From: Lichenicola sp964248625
GTDB taxonomy: Bacteria; Pseudomonadota; Alphaproteobacteria; Acetobacterales; Acetobacteraceae
Reading direction: 5' to 3'
Length of the DNA stretch: 21,824 nucleotides
Assembly: GCA_964248625.1 (NCBI GenBank)
Contig: CAXTZG010000064.1
Location: forward strand, 1-21,824
Below are positions 8,478 to 15,862 of the stretch, one piece after another; within the stretch, counting starts at the first letter, position 1; the number at the start of each line of letters is the position of its first letter. The notes under the pieces are model-generated. The model searched no databases. It saw nothing but the letters and a program-made list of their open reading frames with translations, and was not told the DNA's origin. The position numbers and the translations under genes are program-made.

Positions 8478-8517
8478 CTCCTCCGGGAGGAGTGGCTGAA
8501 CGACGACTCACTCCTCC
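8478..8517 (+). promoter_or_regulatory. Competing hairpins around a GGAGGAG sequence
   Basis: CTCCTCC at 8478-8484 is complementary to GGAGGAG at 8486-8492, forming a perfect inverted repeat around one central G. The same GGAGGAG, extended to GGAGGAGTG (8486-8494), also pairs with CACTCCTCC at 8509-8517 across a 14-base loop. The two pairings exclude each other. GGAGGAG is an ideal ribosome binding sequence, but the next suitable ATG is 72 bases downstream, so its role is unclear. Confidence 0.3.
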
Positions 8518-8563
8518 ACAGATTTCTGCAACGTTTGCAAATTCACACACTGGCGATACGCGC

Positions 8564-8998
8564 ATGACCATCACCGCCCAGGATACGATTACGCCTCGAC
8601 GACCCTCGACCGGATACCTCTACAGTTTCACCTTCGCCTGCGTGGCGCTAGGCTTCATCGGTGTGGCGTTAGAAACCGGATTTGCACCAAAACCGACTGA
8701 CGGGCCCAGTTTCTTCAGCGGCGCAGGAACCGCCGGTCTACTCCTCGCCTTCGCGATCCTGTTTGCAGTTCGGTTGGTCTTTTGGAGCAGAATACCAGTC
8801 GCAACGCAGGCGCTCGTTTGAACAGCAATCACGGGAATCTTTGCCTTGTCGCTGGCTGTATCCATGATCTTGCTTTTGATCTGCGTGATCGGAATCAACG
8901 GTCTTCCAGTCCCCATAGCCATGGTCGTCTTCACGGCTCTCGCAACGCTCTGCCAGATCTCGGCAGTGATCTGGTTGATCAGATATCGCAACAAGTGA
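8564..8998 (+). pseudogene. Four-helix membrane protein split by an in-frame TGA
   Basis: From ATG 8564 the frame encodes 85 residues with two membrane helices (about residues 18-37 and 56-75), then TGA at 8819-8821. The same frame continues without a gap for 58 more codons (8822-8995), giving two further clear helices and a natural positively charged end, IRYRNK, before TGA at 8996. The second half has no good start of its own. The simplest reading is one 144-codon, four-helix inner membrane protein with a nonsense mutation, possibly CGA to TGA. Alternatives are a sequencing error or a truncated 85-residue product that still works. I do not recognise the family. G+C is low: 27 of 60 bases at 8821-8880. 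It follows the unknown hydrophobic protein and may be its partner. Confidence 0.6.
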
Positions 8999-9027
8999 TT
9001 TCGGGTAGGCCGTCCTGACCGCGTGTT

Positions 9028-10479
9028 CTACTCCGCCGCGTCCGCCTGCTCGGCATTCTCGATCTCGGCCTCCTCGCGGCTGGCGGTGCGCGGCGTGATG
9101 CGGTTCCAGGCGTCGAGAGCGGCGATCTTGTAGGCTTCCGCCAGCGTCGGGTAGTTGAAGGTGTTCTCCAGGAAGTAGTCCAGCGTGCCGCCGAGGTTGA
9201 GCACCGCCTGGCCGATATGGACGAGTTCGGTGGCGCCCTCGCCCACGATGTGGATGCCGAGCAGCTTGCGGGTCTCGAGCGAGACGATCATCTTCAACAG
9301 GCCGCCCTGCAGCCCCATGATGTGGCCGCGCGACGTTTCCCGGAACCGCGCCAGGCCGCACTCGTACGGGATGTGGCGCCGACGCACCTCCTCCTCGCTC
9401 ATGCCGATCGTGGAGATCTCCGGCACCGAGTAGATGCCGTAGGGGAAGAACTTCGGCGCCGGCGGCAGGCGCTCGCCGAAGGCGTGGCAGGCGGCGATGC
9501 GGCCCTGCTCCAGCGAGGTCGAGGCCAGGCTCGGAAAGCCGATCACGTCGCCGGTGGCGTAGATGTGCGGCACCGCGGTCTGGAAGGTGGTGGGATCGAC
9601 GGCAAGCCGGCCGCGATCGTCGGCCGCGAGCCCGCAGCGCTCCAGCGCCAGCGTGTCCGTGGCGCCGACCCGGCCGGCGGTATACAGCACCATCTCGGCA
9701 CGCACCCGCCGCCCGCCTGCCAGCATCACGATCGGCTGGCCGTGCTCCATGTTGATGCTCTCGACGGGGTCGCCCATGCGGAAGGTGACGCCGCGGTCGC
9801 GCAGCTGGTGGATGAACTCGCCCATCAGCTCGCGATCAACGAAGTCGAGGAAGCTGTCGCGCGGCTCAATCAGCGTCACGCGCACGTCGAGCGCGTTGAA
9901 GATGGTGGCATACTCGACGCCGATCACGCCGGCGCCGATCACGGCCAGGCTGTTCGGCAGCTTCTGCAGGTCGATGATGCCGTCGCTGTCGACCACCGTG
10001 GTGCCGTTGAACGGCACCATGTCGGGGCGATGCGGGCGGGTGCCGACCGCGATCACGATGCGGGCTGCGCGCACCACATGCGTTTCGCCCGCATCCACCG
10101 TCACCTCGATCTGGTTCTGGTCGAGGAAGTGCGCCGAGCCGTGCATCATGTGCACGTGGTTGCGGATGAACTGGTGCTTGAGGCCCTCGACCTCGTGGTC
10201 GAGCGTCTTGCTCAGGCGGTTGGTGAGGTCGCCAGCGGCGATGTCCTGCTTGACTCGATAGGCCAGGCCATAGAAGCCGCGCTCGCGCCAGCCGGTGAGG
10301 TTCAGCACCGTCTCGCGCAGCGTCTTGGACGGGATGGTGCCGGTATGCACCGAGACGCCGCCCAGCCGGGAGGTCTTCTCCACCACCAGCACGGACTTGC
10401 CGAGCTTGGCCGCCTGCACCGCGGCGCGCCGGCCGGACGGTCCGCTGCCGATGACGATCAGGTCGTAATCCTGGGTCAT
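9028..10479 (-). CDS. sthA: Soluble (Si-specific) NAD(P)+ transhydrogenase
   Basis: The 483-residue flavoprotein belongs to the pyridine nucleotide-disulfide oxidoreductase fold. It transfers hydride between NADPH and NAD+ in the cytoplasm. Seen: FAD-binding GSGPSG (residues 11-16), GVSVHTGTIPSKTLRE (41-56), NAD-binding GAGVIG (182-187), ATGD (308-311), and the C-terminal dimer interface. The redox-active CxxxxC pair of lipoamide dehydrogenase and glutathione reductase is absent from the 41-56 segment, which is the hallmark of SthA. The end is acidic and Ala rich. The ATG at 10479 has AGGAG 6 bases upstream, a strong ribosome binding site. It lies 48 bases after apt in the same direction, so the two may share a transcript. 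Its 3' end borders the low-GC insert. Confidence 0.92.
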   Translation of the reverse strand: MTQDYDLIVIGSGPSGRRAAVQAAKLGKSVLVVEKTSRLGGVSVHTGTIPSKTLRETVLNLTGWRERGFYGLAYRVKQDIAAGDLTNRLSKTLDHEVEGLKHQFIRNHVHMMHGSAHFLDQNQIEVTVDAGETHVVRAARIVIAVGTRPHRPDMVPFNGTTVVDSDGIIDLQKLPNSLAVIGAGVIGVEYATIFNALDVRVTLIEPRDSFLDFVDRELMGEFIHQLRDRGVTFRMGDPVESINMEHGQPIVMLAGGRRVRAEMVLYTAGRVGATDTLALERCGLAADDRGRLAVDPTTFQTAVPHIYATGDVIGFPSLASTSLEQGRIAACHAFGERLPPAPKFFPYGIYSVPEISTIGMSEEEVRRRHIPYECGLARFRETSRGHIMGLQGGLLKMIVSLETRKLLGIHIVGEGATELVHIGQAVLNLGGTLDYFLENTFNYPTLAEAYKIAALDAWNRITPRTASREEAEIENAEQADAAE

Positions 10480-10527
10480 GCCCTGCTCCTGGCCTGGAGG
10501 CCCTCGGGAGATCCGACCCCGCGTGCT

Positions 10528-11043
10528 TCAGGTGTCGTAGCTGACCAGGGCCGTGGTCGGAACGCCAAGCTTTTCGCGCCCGCGCAGCGACAGGATCTCG
10601 ATCAGCACCGCGGCTGCGGTCACGTCGGCACCGACCTTGCCCAGCAGCTGGATCGCCGCCGACAGGGTGCCGCCGGTGGCCAGCAGATCATCGACCACCA
10701 CCACGCGCTGGCCCGGCCGGATCGCATCCTCCTGGATGTGCAGGCTGTCCTGGCCGTATTCGAGGTCGTAGTCGATGGAGACGGTGCGGCCCGGCAGCTT
10801 GCCGGGCTTGCGCAGCATCAGGAAGCCGCAGCCCAGCTTGCTGGCGAGCGGGGCCGCCAGCAGGAAGCCGCGCGACTCGACGCCGGCCAGGATGTCGGGC
10901 TGCGCCGGTGCTACCGCGCGCGCCAGCCGGCCCATCGCCACCTGCCAGGCATCGGCGTTCCGCAGCAGCGTCGAGATGTCGTAGAACAGGATGCCGGGCT
11001 TGGGGAAATCCGGGATGCCGCGGATATGCTGCTTCAGGTCCAT
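10528..11043 (-). CDS. apt: Adenine phosphoribosyltransferase
   Basis: The 171-residue enzyme salvages adenine by joining it to PRPP to make AMP. Seen: the N-terminal DLKQHIRGIPDFPKPGILFYDI, the ESRGFLLAAPLA segment, and the PRPP-binding motif VVVVDDLLATGGT. The length fits the family. I chose ATG 11043 because the product then starts as its relatives do; an ATG at 11058 would add five residues (MDLAG), and neither has a clear Shine-Dalgarno sequence. It lies between a TVP38-like gene and sthA, all on the minus strand; the 72-base space upstream could hold a promoter or just be an operon spacer. Confidence 0.93.
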   Translation of the reverse strand: MDLKQHIRGIPDFPKPGILFYDISTLLRNADAWQVAMGRLARAVAPAQPDILAGVESRGFLLAAPLASKLGCGFLMLRKPGKLPGRTVSIDYDLEYGQDSLHIQEDAIRPGQRVVVVDDLLATGGTLSAAIQLLGKVGADVTAAAVLIEILSLRGREKLGVPTTALVSYDT

Positions 11044-11115
11044 GCCTGCGAGGTCCATCCGCCGCCGGAGCCGGCTCGTCGCCTGGGCTCCCCTCCTGCC
11101 TGTACAAGCCGCGCT

Positions 11116-11850
11116 CTAGCCGCTTCGCCCGTCCGCGGCAAGGTAGGCGGCCGTGTCCTGCCGGCGCATCAGCATCAGCCCGGCCACGCCGGAGGCCACG
11201 AACAGCGCGATCGCGAGGCCAATTTGAAGGCCGTGGCCGATGCGGGTGCCGCTGCCCAGCAGGGTGAAGATCACCGTCTGCGGCAGGCTGCCCAGCAGGG
11301 TCGCGGCCAGGAACGGCAGCACCGCCACGCCCAGCACCCCTGCCGCCAGGTTGAGCGCCAGGCTGCTGCCCACCGGCAGCAGCCGGATCGTCAGCACGGC
11401 GCTGAACGGCCGGTTCGTGGCCAGCCGGTCGAGCCTGGCGAGCCAGCCCAGGCTCCTGCCGTCGAGCCGGCGGCGGGCCCAGTCGCGTCCGGCCAGACGT
11501 GCCCACAGGAAGCCGAGCAGGCAGCCGGCGACCGTGGCCAGGCTCGACAGCAGCACGCCCGCCACCAGCCCGTAAGCGATGCCGCCGGCAAAGCACACCG
11601 CCTGGCGCGGCATGCCGACTGCGCAGATCAGGCTGCCGACCAGCAGGAACAGCAGGCGCCCGCGCACGCCCTGGCGCAGCACCTCGATCCCGGGCAGCAG
11701 CCCGCCCTGTGCCGCGCTGCCCGCCTGATGCTGCAGCACCAGTCCCGCCGCCAGCAGCGCCAGCAGCAGCAGAACGGGCTTGAGCAGACGCCGGATCGAG
11801 CCGGCCGGCGCCGCGGCCACATCCGGAAGATCGTCGTGCTGTATCGGCAT
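11116..11850 (-). CDS. TVP38/TMEM64 (DedA-like, SNARE-associated) membrane protein
   Basis: The 244-residue protein has an N-terminal helix after a short charged leader, then the VTT-domain pattern: a helix with GMPRQAVCFAGGIAYG, a glycine-rich helix (SSLATVAGCLLGFLWARLAG), the re-entrant segment RLLPVGSSLALNLAAGVLGV, and FLAATLLGSLPQTVIFTLLG. A last helix ends in a polar tail. Members of this family are inner membrane proteins; relatives (DedA/VTT) act in lipid or lipid-carrier flipping, but the substrate here is unknown. I chose ATG 11850; the frame extends to a GTG at 11904 with an Arg/Pro-rich leader of 18 residues. It is divergent from ctaA with 138 bases between them and lies upstream of apt on the same strand. 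Confidence 0.82.
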   Translation of the reverse strand: MPIQHDDLPDVAAAPAGSIRRLLKPVLLLLALLAAGLVLQHQAGSAAQGGLLPGIEVLRQGVRGRLLFLLVGSLICAVGMPRQAVCFAGGIAYGLVAGVLLSSLATVAGCLLGFLWARLAGRDWARRRLDGRSLGWLARLDRLATNRPFSAVLTIRLLPVGSSLALNLAAGVLGVAVLPFLAATLLGSLPQTVIFTLLGSGTRIGHGLQIGLAIALFVASGVAGLMLMRRQDTAAYLAADGRSG

Positions 11851-11988
11851 GATCCGGGCCGGTAGCACCGCGACCGGCCGCGGCACAAGCCGGCGCGGCC
11901 GCACGGACTGTAACGCCGGGCATATGGGTCACCCGACATCGCGGCCGCGTCTCTTGCAGGAGCATGAGCGCAGTCCCTAGTCTGGCCT

Positions 11989-13147
11989 ATGCCCTCAGAT
12001 GCGATCGCCTCTTCCGGCTCACGGCCGCACGCGCTGCCGTCCCGTCTGTCCCCGGGCCGCCGAACGAGCCGGCCGGCCGCCGACGCGGACCGCGACCGGC
12101 GCCGCGTCTCGACCTGGCTGTTCGCGATCTGCTTCATGCTGCTCGGCATGATCGCGCTGGGCGGCGCCACGCGCCTGACCGGGTCGGGCCTGTCGATCAT
12201 GGAATGGAAGCCGCTGTCGGGCATCGTCCCGCCGCTCACCCATGCGCAATGGGAGCATCTGTTCGCGCTCTACCAGCAGATCCCGCAATACCGCCTTGAG
12301 CATCAGGGGTTCGGGCTGTCGGGCTTCCAGCACATCTTCTGGCTGGAATGGATCCACCGCTTCTGGGGCCGGATGATCGGGCTGGTGCTGATCGTGCCGC
12401 TGGTGTTCTTTGCCGTCACCCGCGCGATCGGGCCGTCGCTGATCGGGCGGCTGCTGCTGTTCTTCGTGCTGGGCGGGCTGCAGGGGGCGATCGGCTGGTT
12501 CATGGTGGCCTCGGGCTTCGACCCGAACAGCGTCGCGGTGGCGCCGGCCAAGCTGGTGCTGCATCTGTGCTTCGCCTTTGCGCTGTATGCCGCGATCCTG
12601 TGGACCGCCTTTTCCCTACGCTGGCCGACCGCCGGCGCCATCGCCGCCAGCCGGGGCGCGGTGTGGAGCCGGCGGCTGGCGTTCGCCGCCGCCTGCCTGC
12701 TGGCCGTCACCATCGTCGCGGGCGGCTTCACCGCCGGCACCCATGCCGGCTTCGTCTACAACACCTATCCTGACATGGACGGGCAGCTGGTGCCGAGCGG
12801 CTATGGCAGCCTGCACCCGTTCTGGCGCAACNNNNNNNNNNCAGAACCTGGCCGCGGTGCAGTTCGACCATCGCGTGCTGGCCACCCTGACCGCCCTTGC
12901 GGTCGGCGCCACGCTGCTGGTCGGGCTGCGCTCGCGCCTGGACAAGCCCGCGCACGACGCGCTGATGCTGCTCGGCTGGGCGGTGCTGGCGCAATACGTG
13001 CTTGGCGTCACCACCCTGCTGCTGGTGGTGCCGGTCTGGGCCGGCACGCTGCACCAGACCTTTGCCGCCATCCTGCTGAGCGTCACCCTGTTCGCCCTGC
13101 ACCGCCTGCGCGGCGTGGGCGCCGCTGCCACGATCGGAACCCCATGA
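11989..13147 (+). CDS. ctaA: Heme A synthase, COX15/CtaA family (frame broken by an assembly gap)
   Basis: CtaA oxidises the C8 methyl group of heme O to make heme A for cytochrome c oxidase in the inner membrane. Before the gap there are 281 codons with conserved features: GGATRLTGSGLSIMEWKP (58-74), FQHIFWLEWIHR with Glu120 and His123, and LVLHL with His192. After the gap come QNLAAVQFDHR and LHQTFA, which carry the C-terminal heme-ligand histidines. Eight membrane helices are expected. The left part ends and the right part starts exactly on codon boundaries, so the missing piece must be a multiple of 3; the 10 Ns make a false frameshift. Comparison with the usual Asn-x-x-(Glu/Gln)-Asn pattern suggests about 6 missing bases. 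No clear ribosome binding site precedes ATG 11989. The stop overlaps tldD as ATGA. Confidence 0.9.
12832..12841. other. 10-N assembly gap inside ctaA
   Basis: Ten Ns sit between codon AAC (12829-12831) and codon CAG (12842-12844) of ctaA. The coding frame changes across the gap only because 10 is not a multiple of 3, so the length is a placeholder. Confidence 0.95.
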
Positions 13148-14583
13148 GCGCGCTCCAGACCACCGACCAGCTGTTCTTCGGCCGTCCTGGCGCCACCCTC
13201 GACCGCGCCGACGCCGAGCGGGTCCTGGGCACGGCCCTTGCCGGCACCGACGACGGCGAGCTGTTCCTGGAGTATCGCGAAAGCGAGTTCATCAGCCTCG
13301 AGGAGGGGGTGATCCGGTCGGCCTCCTTCGACACCTCCTCAGGCTTCGGCCTGCGCGCGGTGCTGGGCGACGAGGCCGGCTACGCCCATTCCGACGAGAT
13401 CAGCGAGAGCGCCCTGCTGCGCGCCGCCGCCACCGTCGGCCAGGTCCGGGCCGGACGCTCCGGGATTGCTGCCGAGACGCCGCGCGCCACCAACGCGCAT
13501 CTCTACGGCGACGCCAATCCGCTGCGCGAGGCCGAGTTCGGGACGCGGGCGGCGCTGCTGTCGGAGATCGACGCCTATGCGCGCGGCCGGGACAGCCGGG
13601 TGGTGCAGGTGATGGCCTCGCTCGCGGCCGAATGGCAGGCGGTGCAGATCCTGCGCGCCGACGGCAACCGGGTCGCCGACATCCGCCCGCTGGTGCGGCT
13701 CAACGTGTCGGTGGTGGTGGAGAAGGACGGACGGCGCGAAAGCGGCTCCTATGGCACGGGCGGCCGCCACGCCTTCTCCCGGGTGCTCAACGAGGCGACC
13801 TGGAAGCATGCCGCCGACGAGGCGCTGCGGCAGGCGCTGGTCAATCTCGACAGCCGCCCGGCGCCGGCGGGCGAGATGGAGGTGGTGCTGGGCTCCGGCT
13901 GGCCGGGCATCCTGCTGCACGAGGCGGTGGGGCACGGGCTTGAGGGCGACTTCAACCGCAAGGGCACCTCGGCCTTTGCAGGCCTGGTCGGCAAGCGGGT
14001 CGCCTCCCCGGGCGTCACCATCGTCGATGACGGCACCCTGCCCGATCGCCGCGGCAGCCTCACGGTCGATGACGAGGGCACGCCCGCCTCGCGCACGGTG
14101 ATGATCGAGGACGGCATCCTGACCGGCTACATCCAGGACCGCATGAATGCGCGCCTGATGAAGGTGGCGCCCACCGGCAACGGACGCCGCCAGTCCTACG
14201 CGCATATGCCGATGCCGCGCATGACCAACACGGTGATGCTGAACGGCGCCCATACGCCGGACGAGATGATCCGCTCGGTGAAGAAGGGGCTGTATGCGGT
14301 CAATTTCGGCGGCGGCTCGGTGGACATCACCTCGGGCAAGTTCGTGTTCGCAGCCTCCGAGGCCTACCTGATCGAGGACGGCCGGGTCACGGCGCCCGTG
14401 CGCGGCGCCACCCTGATCGGCAACGGCCCGGACGCGATGACCAAGGTCAGCATGATCGGCAACGACATGGCGCTCGATCCCGGCATCGGCACCTGCGGCA
14501 AGAACGGCCAGGGCGTGCCGGTGGGCGTGGGACAGCCGACGCTGAAGATGACCGGCCTCACCGTGGGCGGCACCGGCGGCTAG
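13144..14583 (+). CDS. tldD: Metalloprotease TldD
   Basis: The 479-residue protein is full length for TldD, the zinc subunit of the TldD/TldE protease. That complex degrades unfolded peptides and in some hosts matures microcins or degrades the CcdA antitoxin. Seen: the zinc motif HEAVGH (His259, Glu260, His264) followed by GLEGD, and the conserved Cys451 in GTCGKNGQ near the C-terminus. The N-terminal domain has the usual substrate-cleft segments. ATG 13144 overlaps the ctaA stop by 4 bases, so translation is probably coupled. The TldE/PmbA partner is not in the window. An MFS gene follows after 16 bases. Confidence 0.95.
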   Translation: MSALQTTDQLFFGRPGATLDRADAERVLGTALAGTDDGELFLEYRESEFISLEEGVIRSASFDTSSGFGLRAVLGDEAGYAHSDEISESALLRAAATVGQVRAGRSGIAAETPRATNAHLYGDANPLREAEFGTRAALLSEIDAYARGRDSRVVQVMASLAAEWQAVQILRADGNRVADIRPLVRLNVSVVVEKDGRRESGSYGTGGRHAFSRVLNEATWKHAADEALRQALVNLDSRPAPAGEMEVVLGSGWPGILLHEAVGHGLEGDFNRKGTSAFAGLVGKRVASPGVTIVDDGTLPDRRGSLTVDDEGTPASRTVMIEDGILTGYIQDRMNARLMKVAPTGNGRRQSYAHMPMPRMTNTVMLNGAHTPDEMIRSVKKGLYAVNFGGGSVDITSGKFVFAASEAYLIEDGRVTAPVRGATLIGNGPDAMTKVSMIGNDMALDPGIGTCGKNGQGVPVGVGQPTLKMTGLTVGGTGG

Positions 14584-14599
14584 GCTGGTCGCCGGGACG

Positions 14600-15862
14600 A
14601 TGCCCTCCGCGCTCACCGCAGCCGCCCTTGCCCGCGCCGACCGCACCCGCGCGCTGCTCCAGGACGGGCGGATGCCGGTCTGGCTGATCATCCTGCTGGG
14701 CGCGCTCAGCGCGGTGGGCCCGCTCTCGACGGACATGTATCTGCCGGCCTTTCCGGCGCTGGAGACCGATCTCGGCTCCGGCAGCGGCTCGGCGCAGATC
14801 ACGCTGGCCGCCTGGTTCGCCGGCCTGGCGGTCGGGCAGTTCAGCCAGGGCCCCGCTTCCGACCGCTGGGGCCGGCGCGTGCCGCTGCTGGTGGGGCTTT
14901 CGATCTACACGGTGGGCTCGATCGGCTGCGTGCTCAGCCACGACATCTGGAGCTTCAGCGCCTGCCGCTTCCTGGCCGCCATCGGCGGCTCGGCCGGCAT
15001 GGTGATCCCGCGCGCCATCGTGCGCGACATCGCCACCGGCAACGGCGGCGCCAAGCTGATGTCGCAGCTGACCCTGGTGCTGGGGGTGGTGCCGGTGCTG
15101 GCCCCGTCGCTCGGCGCCCTGGTGCTGAGCGTCGCCAGCTGGCGCTGGATCTTCGGGATTGCCGTCCTGTACGGGGTCGTGGGCCTGGTGGCGGTGCGCT
15201 TTGTTCTGCCCGACACCCTGCCGCGCGCGCGGCGGCTGCGGCTGGCGCCGGTCGAGGTCATCGTGCGCTACCTGACGATCCTGCGCGAGCGGGTGTTCCT
15301 CGCCAACACCTGCGTCTGCAGCTTCGCGAGCTTCGTGATCTTCGCCTACCTGTCCGGCACGCCGGTGGTGTTCGAGCGCATCCTGCAGTTCTCCCCGATC
15401 GAGTTCGGCATGATGTTCGGCATCAATGCCTTCTTCTACATCGCCGGCACTCAGGTGAACGCGCGCGTGGTGATGCAGGCAGGCCTCGGCCGGATGCTGG
15501 CGATCGGCGTCGCCTCGATGACCGGCGCGGCTCTGCTGCTGAACCTGGTGGTGCTGACCGGGCTCGCCGGCCCGACGCACAGCATGCTGGTCATCGCCCT
15601 GCCGCTGATGTGGGTCATGGCATCGCTCGGCTTCCTGACCCCGAACGCCACCGTGCTGGCGCTGACCGCGCATGCCCGCCACGCCGGCATCGCGTCCGCC
15701 CTGCTGGGCACGCTGCAGTTCAGCTTCGGCGCCGTGGCCGGCCTGCTGATGGGCATCTTCTCGGCGGTGAGCATGGTGCCGATGGCGCTGGTGATCCTGC
15801 TGGGCGTGATCGGCATCAACGTCGCCTTCCGCGCGCAGCCGCGGGAGCGCGTGGTTGGCTGA
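14600..15862 (+). CDS. Bcr/CflA-family drug resistance MFS transporter
   Basis: The 420-residue protein has 12 predicted membrane helices. The first helix carries STDMYLPAFPAL, a hallmark of the Bcr/CflA drug:H+ antiporter group, and the loop between helices 2 and 3 carries the MFS motif A variant GPASDRWGRR. Helix 4-5 contains the antiporter-like segment LGVVPVLAPSLGALV. Such proteins export drugs such as bicyclomycin, or small metabolites, from the cytoplasm using the proton gradient; the substrate here is unknown. ATG 14600 lies 16 bases after tldD, with GGGA a few bases upstream. The next MFS gene overlaps its last 8 bases. Confidence 0.88.
   Translation: MPSALTAAALARADRTRALLQDGRMPVWLIILLGALSAVGPLSTDMYLPAFPALETDLGSGSGSAQITLAAWFAGLAVGQFSQGPASDRWGRRVPLLVGLSIYTVGSIGCVLSHDIWSFSACRFLAAIGGSAGMVIPRAIVRDIATGNGGAKLMSQLTLVLGVVPVLAPSLGALVLSVASWRWIFGIAVLYGVVGLVAVRFVLPDTLPRARRLRLAPVEVIVRYLTILRERVFLANTCVCSFASFVIFAYLSGTPVVFERILQFSPIEFGMMFGINAFFYIAGTQVNARVVMQAGLGRMLAIGVASMTGAALLLNLVVLTGLAGPTHSMLVIALPLMWVMASLGFLTPNATVLALTAHARHAGIASALLGTLQFSFGAVAGLLMGIFSAVSMVPMALVILLGVIGINVAFRAQPRERVVG

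Noticed and set aside
8819..8821. TGA read as selenocysteine or as recoded Trp
   Set aside because: Other genes here, such as accB, aroQ and the unknown 271-residue gene, use TGA as a normal stop, and I see no convincing SECIS-like hairpin right after this codon.
9217..11865. An 882-codon open frame on the plus strand
   Set aside because: It is the antisense of sthA, apt and the TVP38-like gene; its product is His/Arg/Gln rich, typical of a GC-rich shadow frame.
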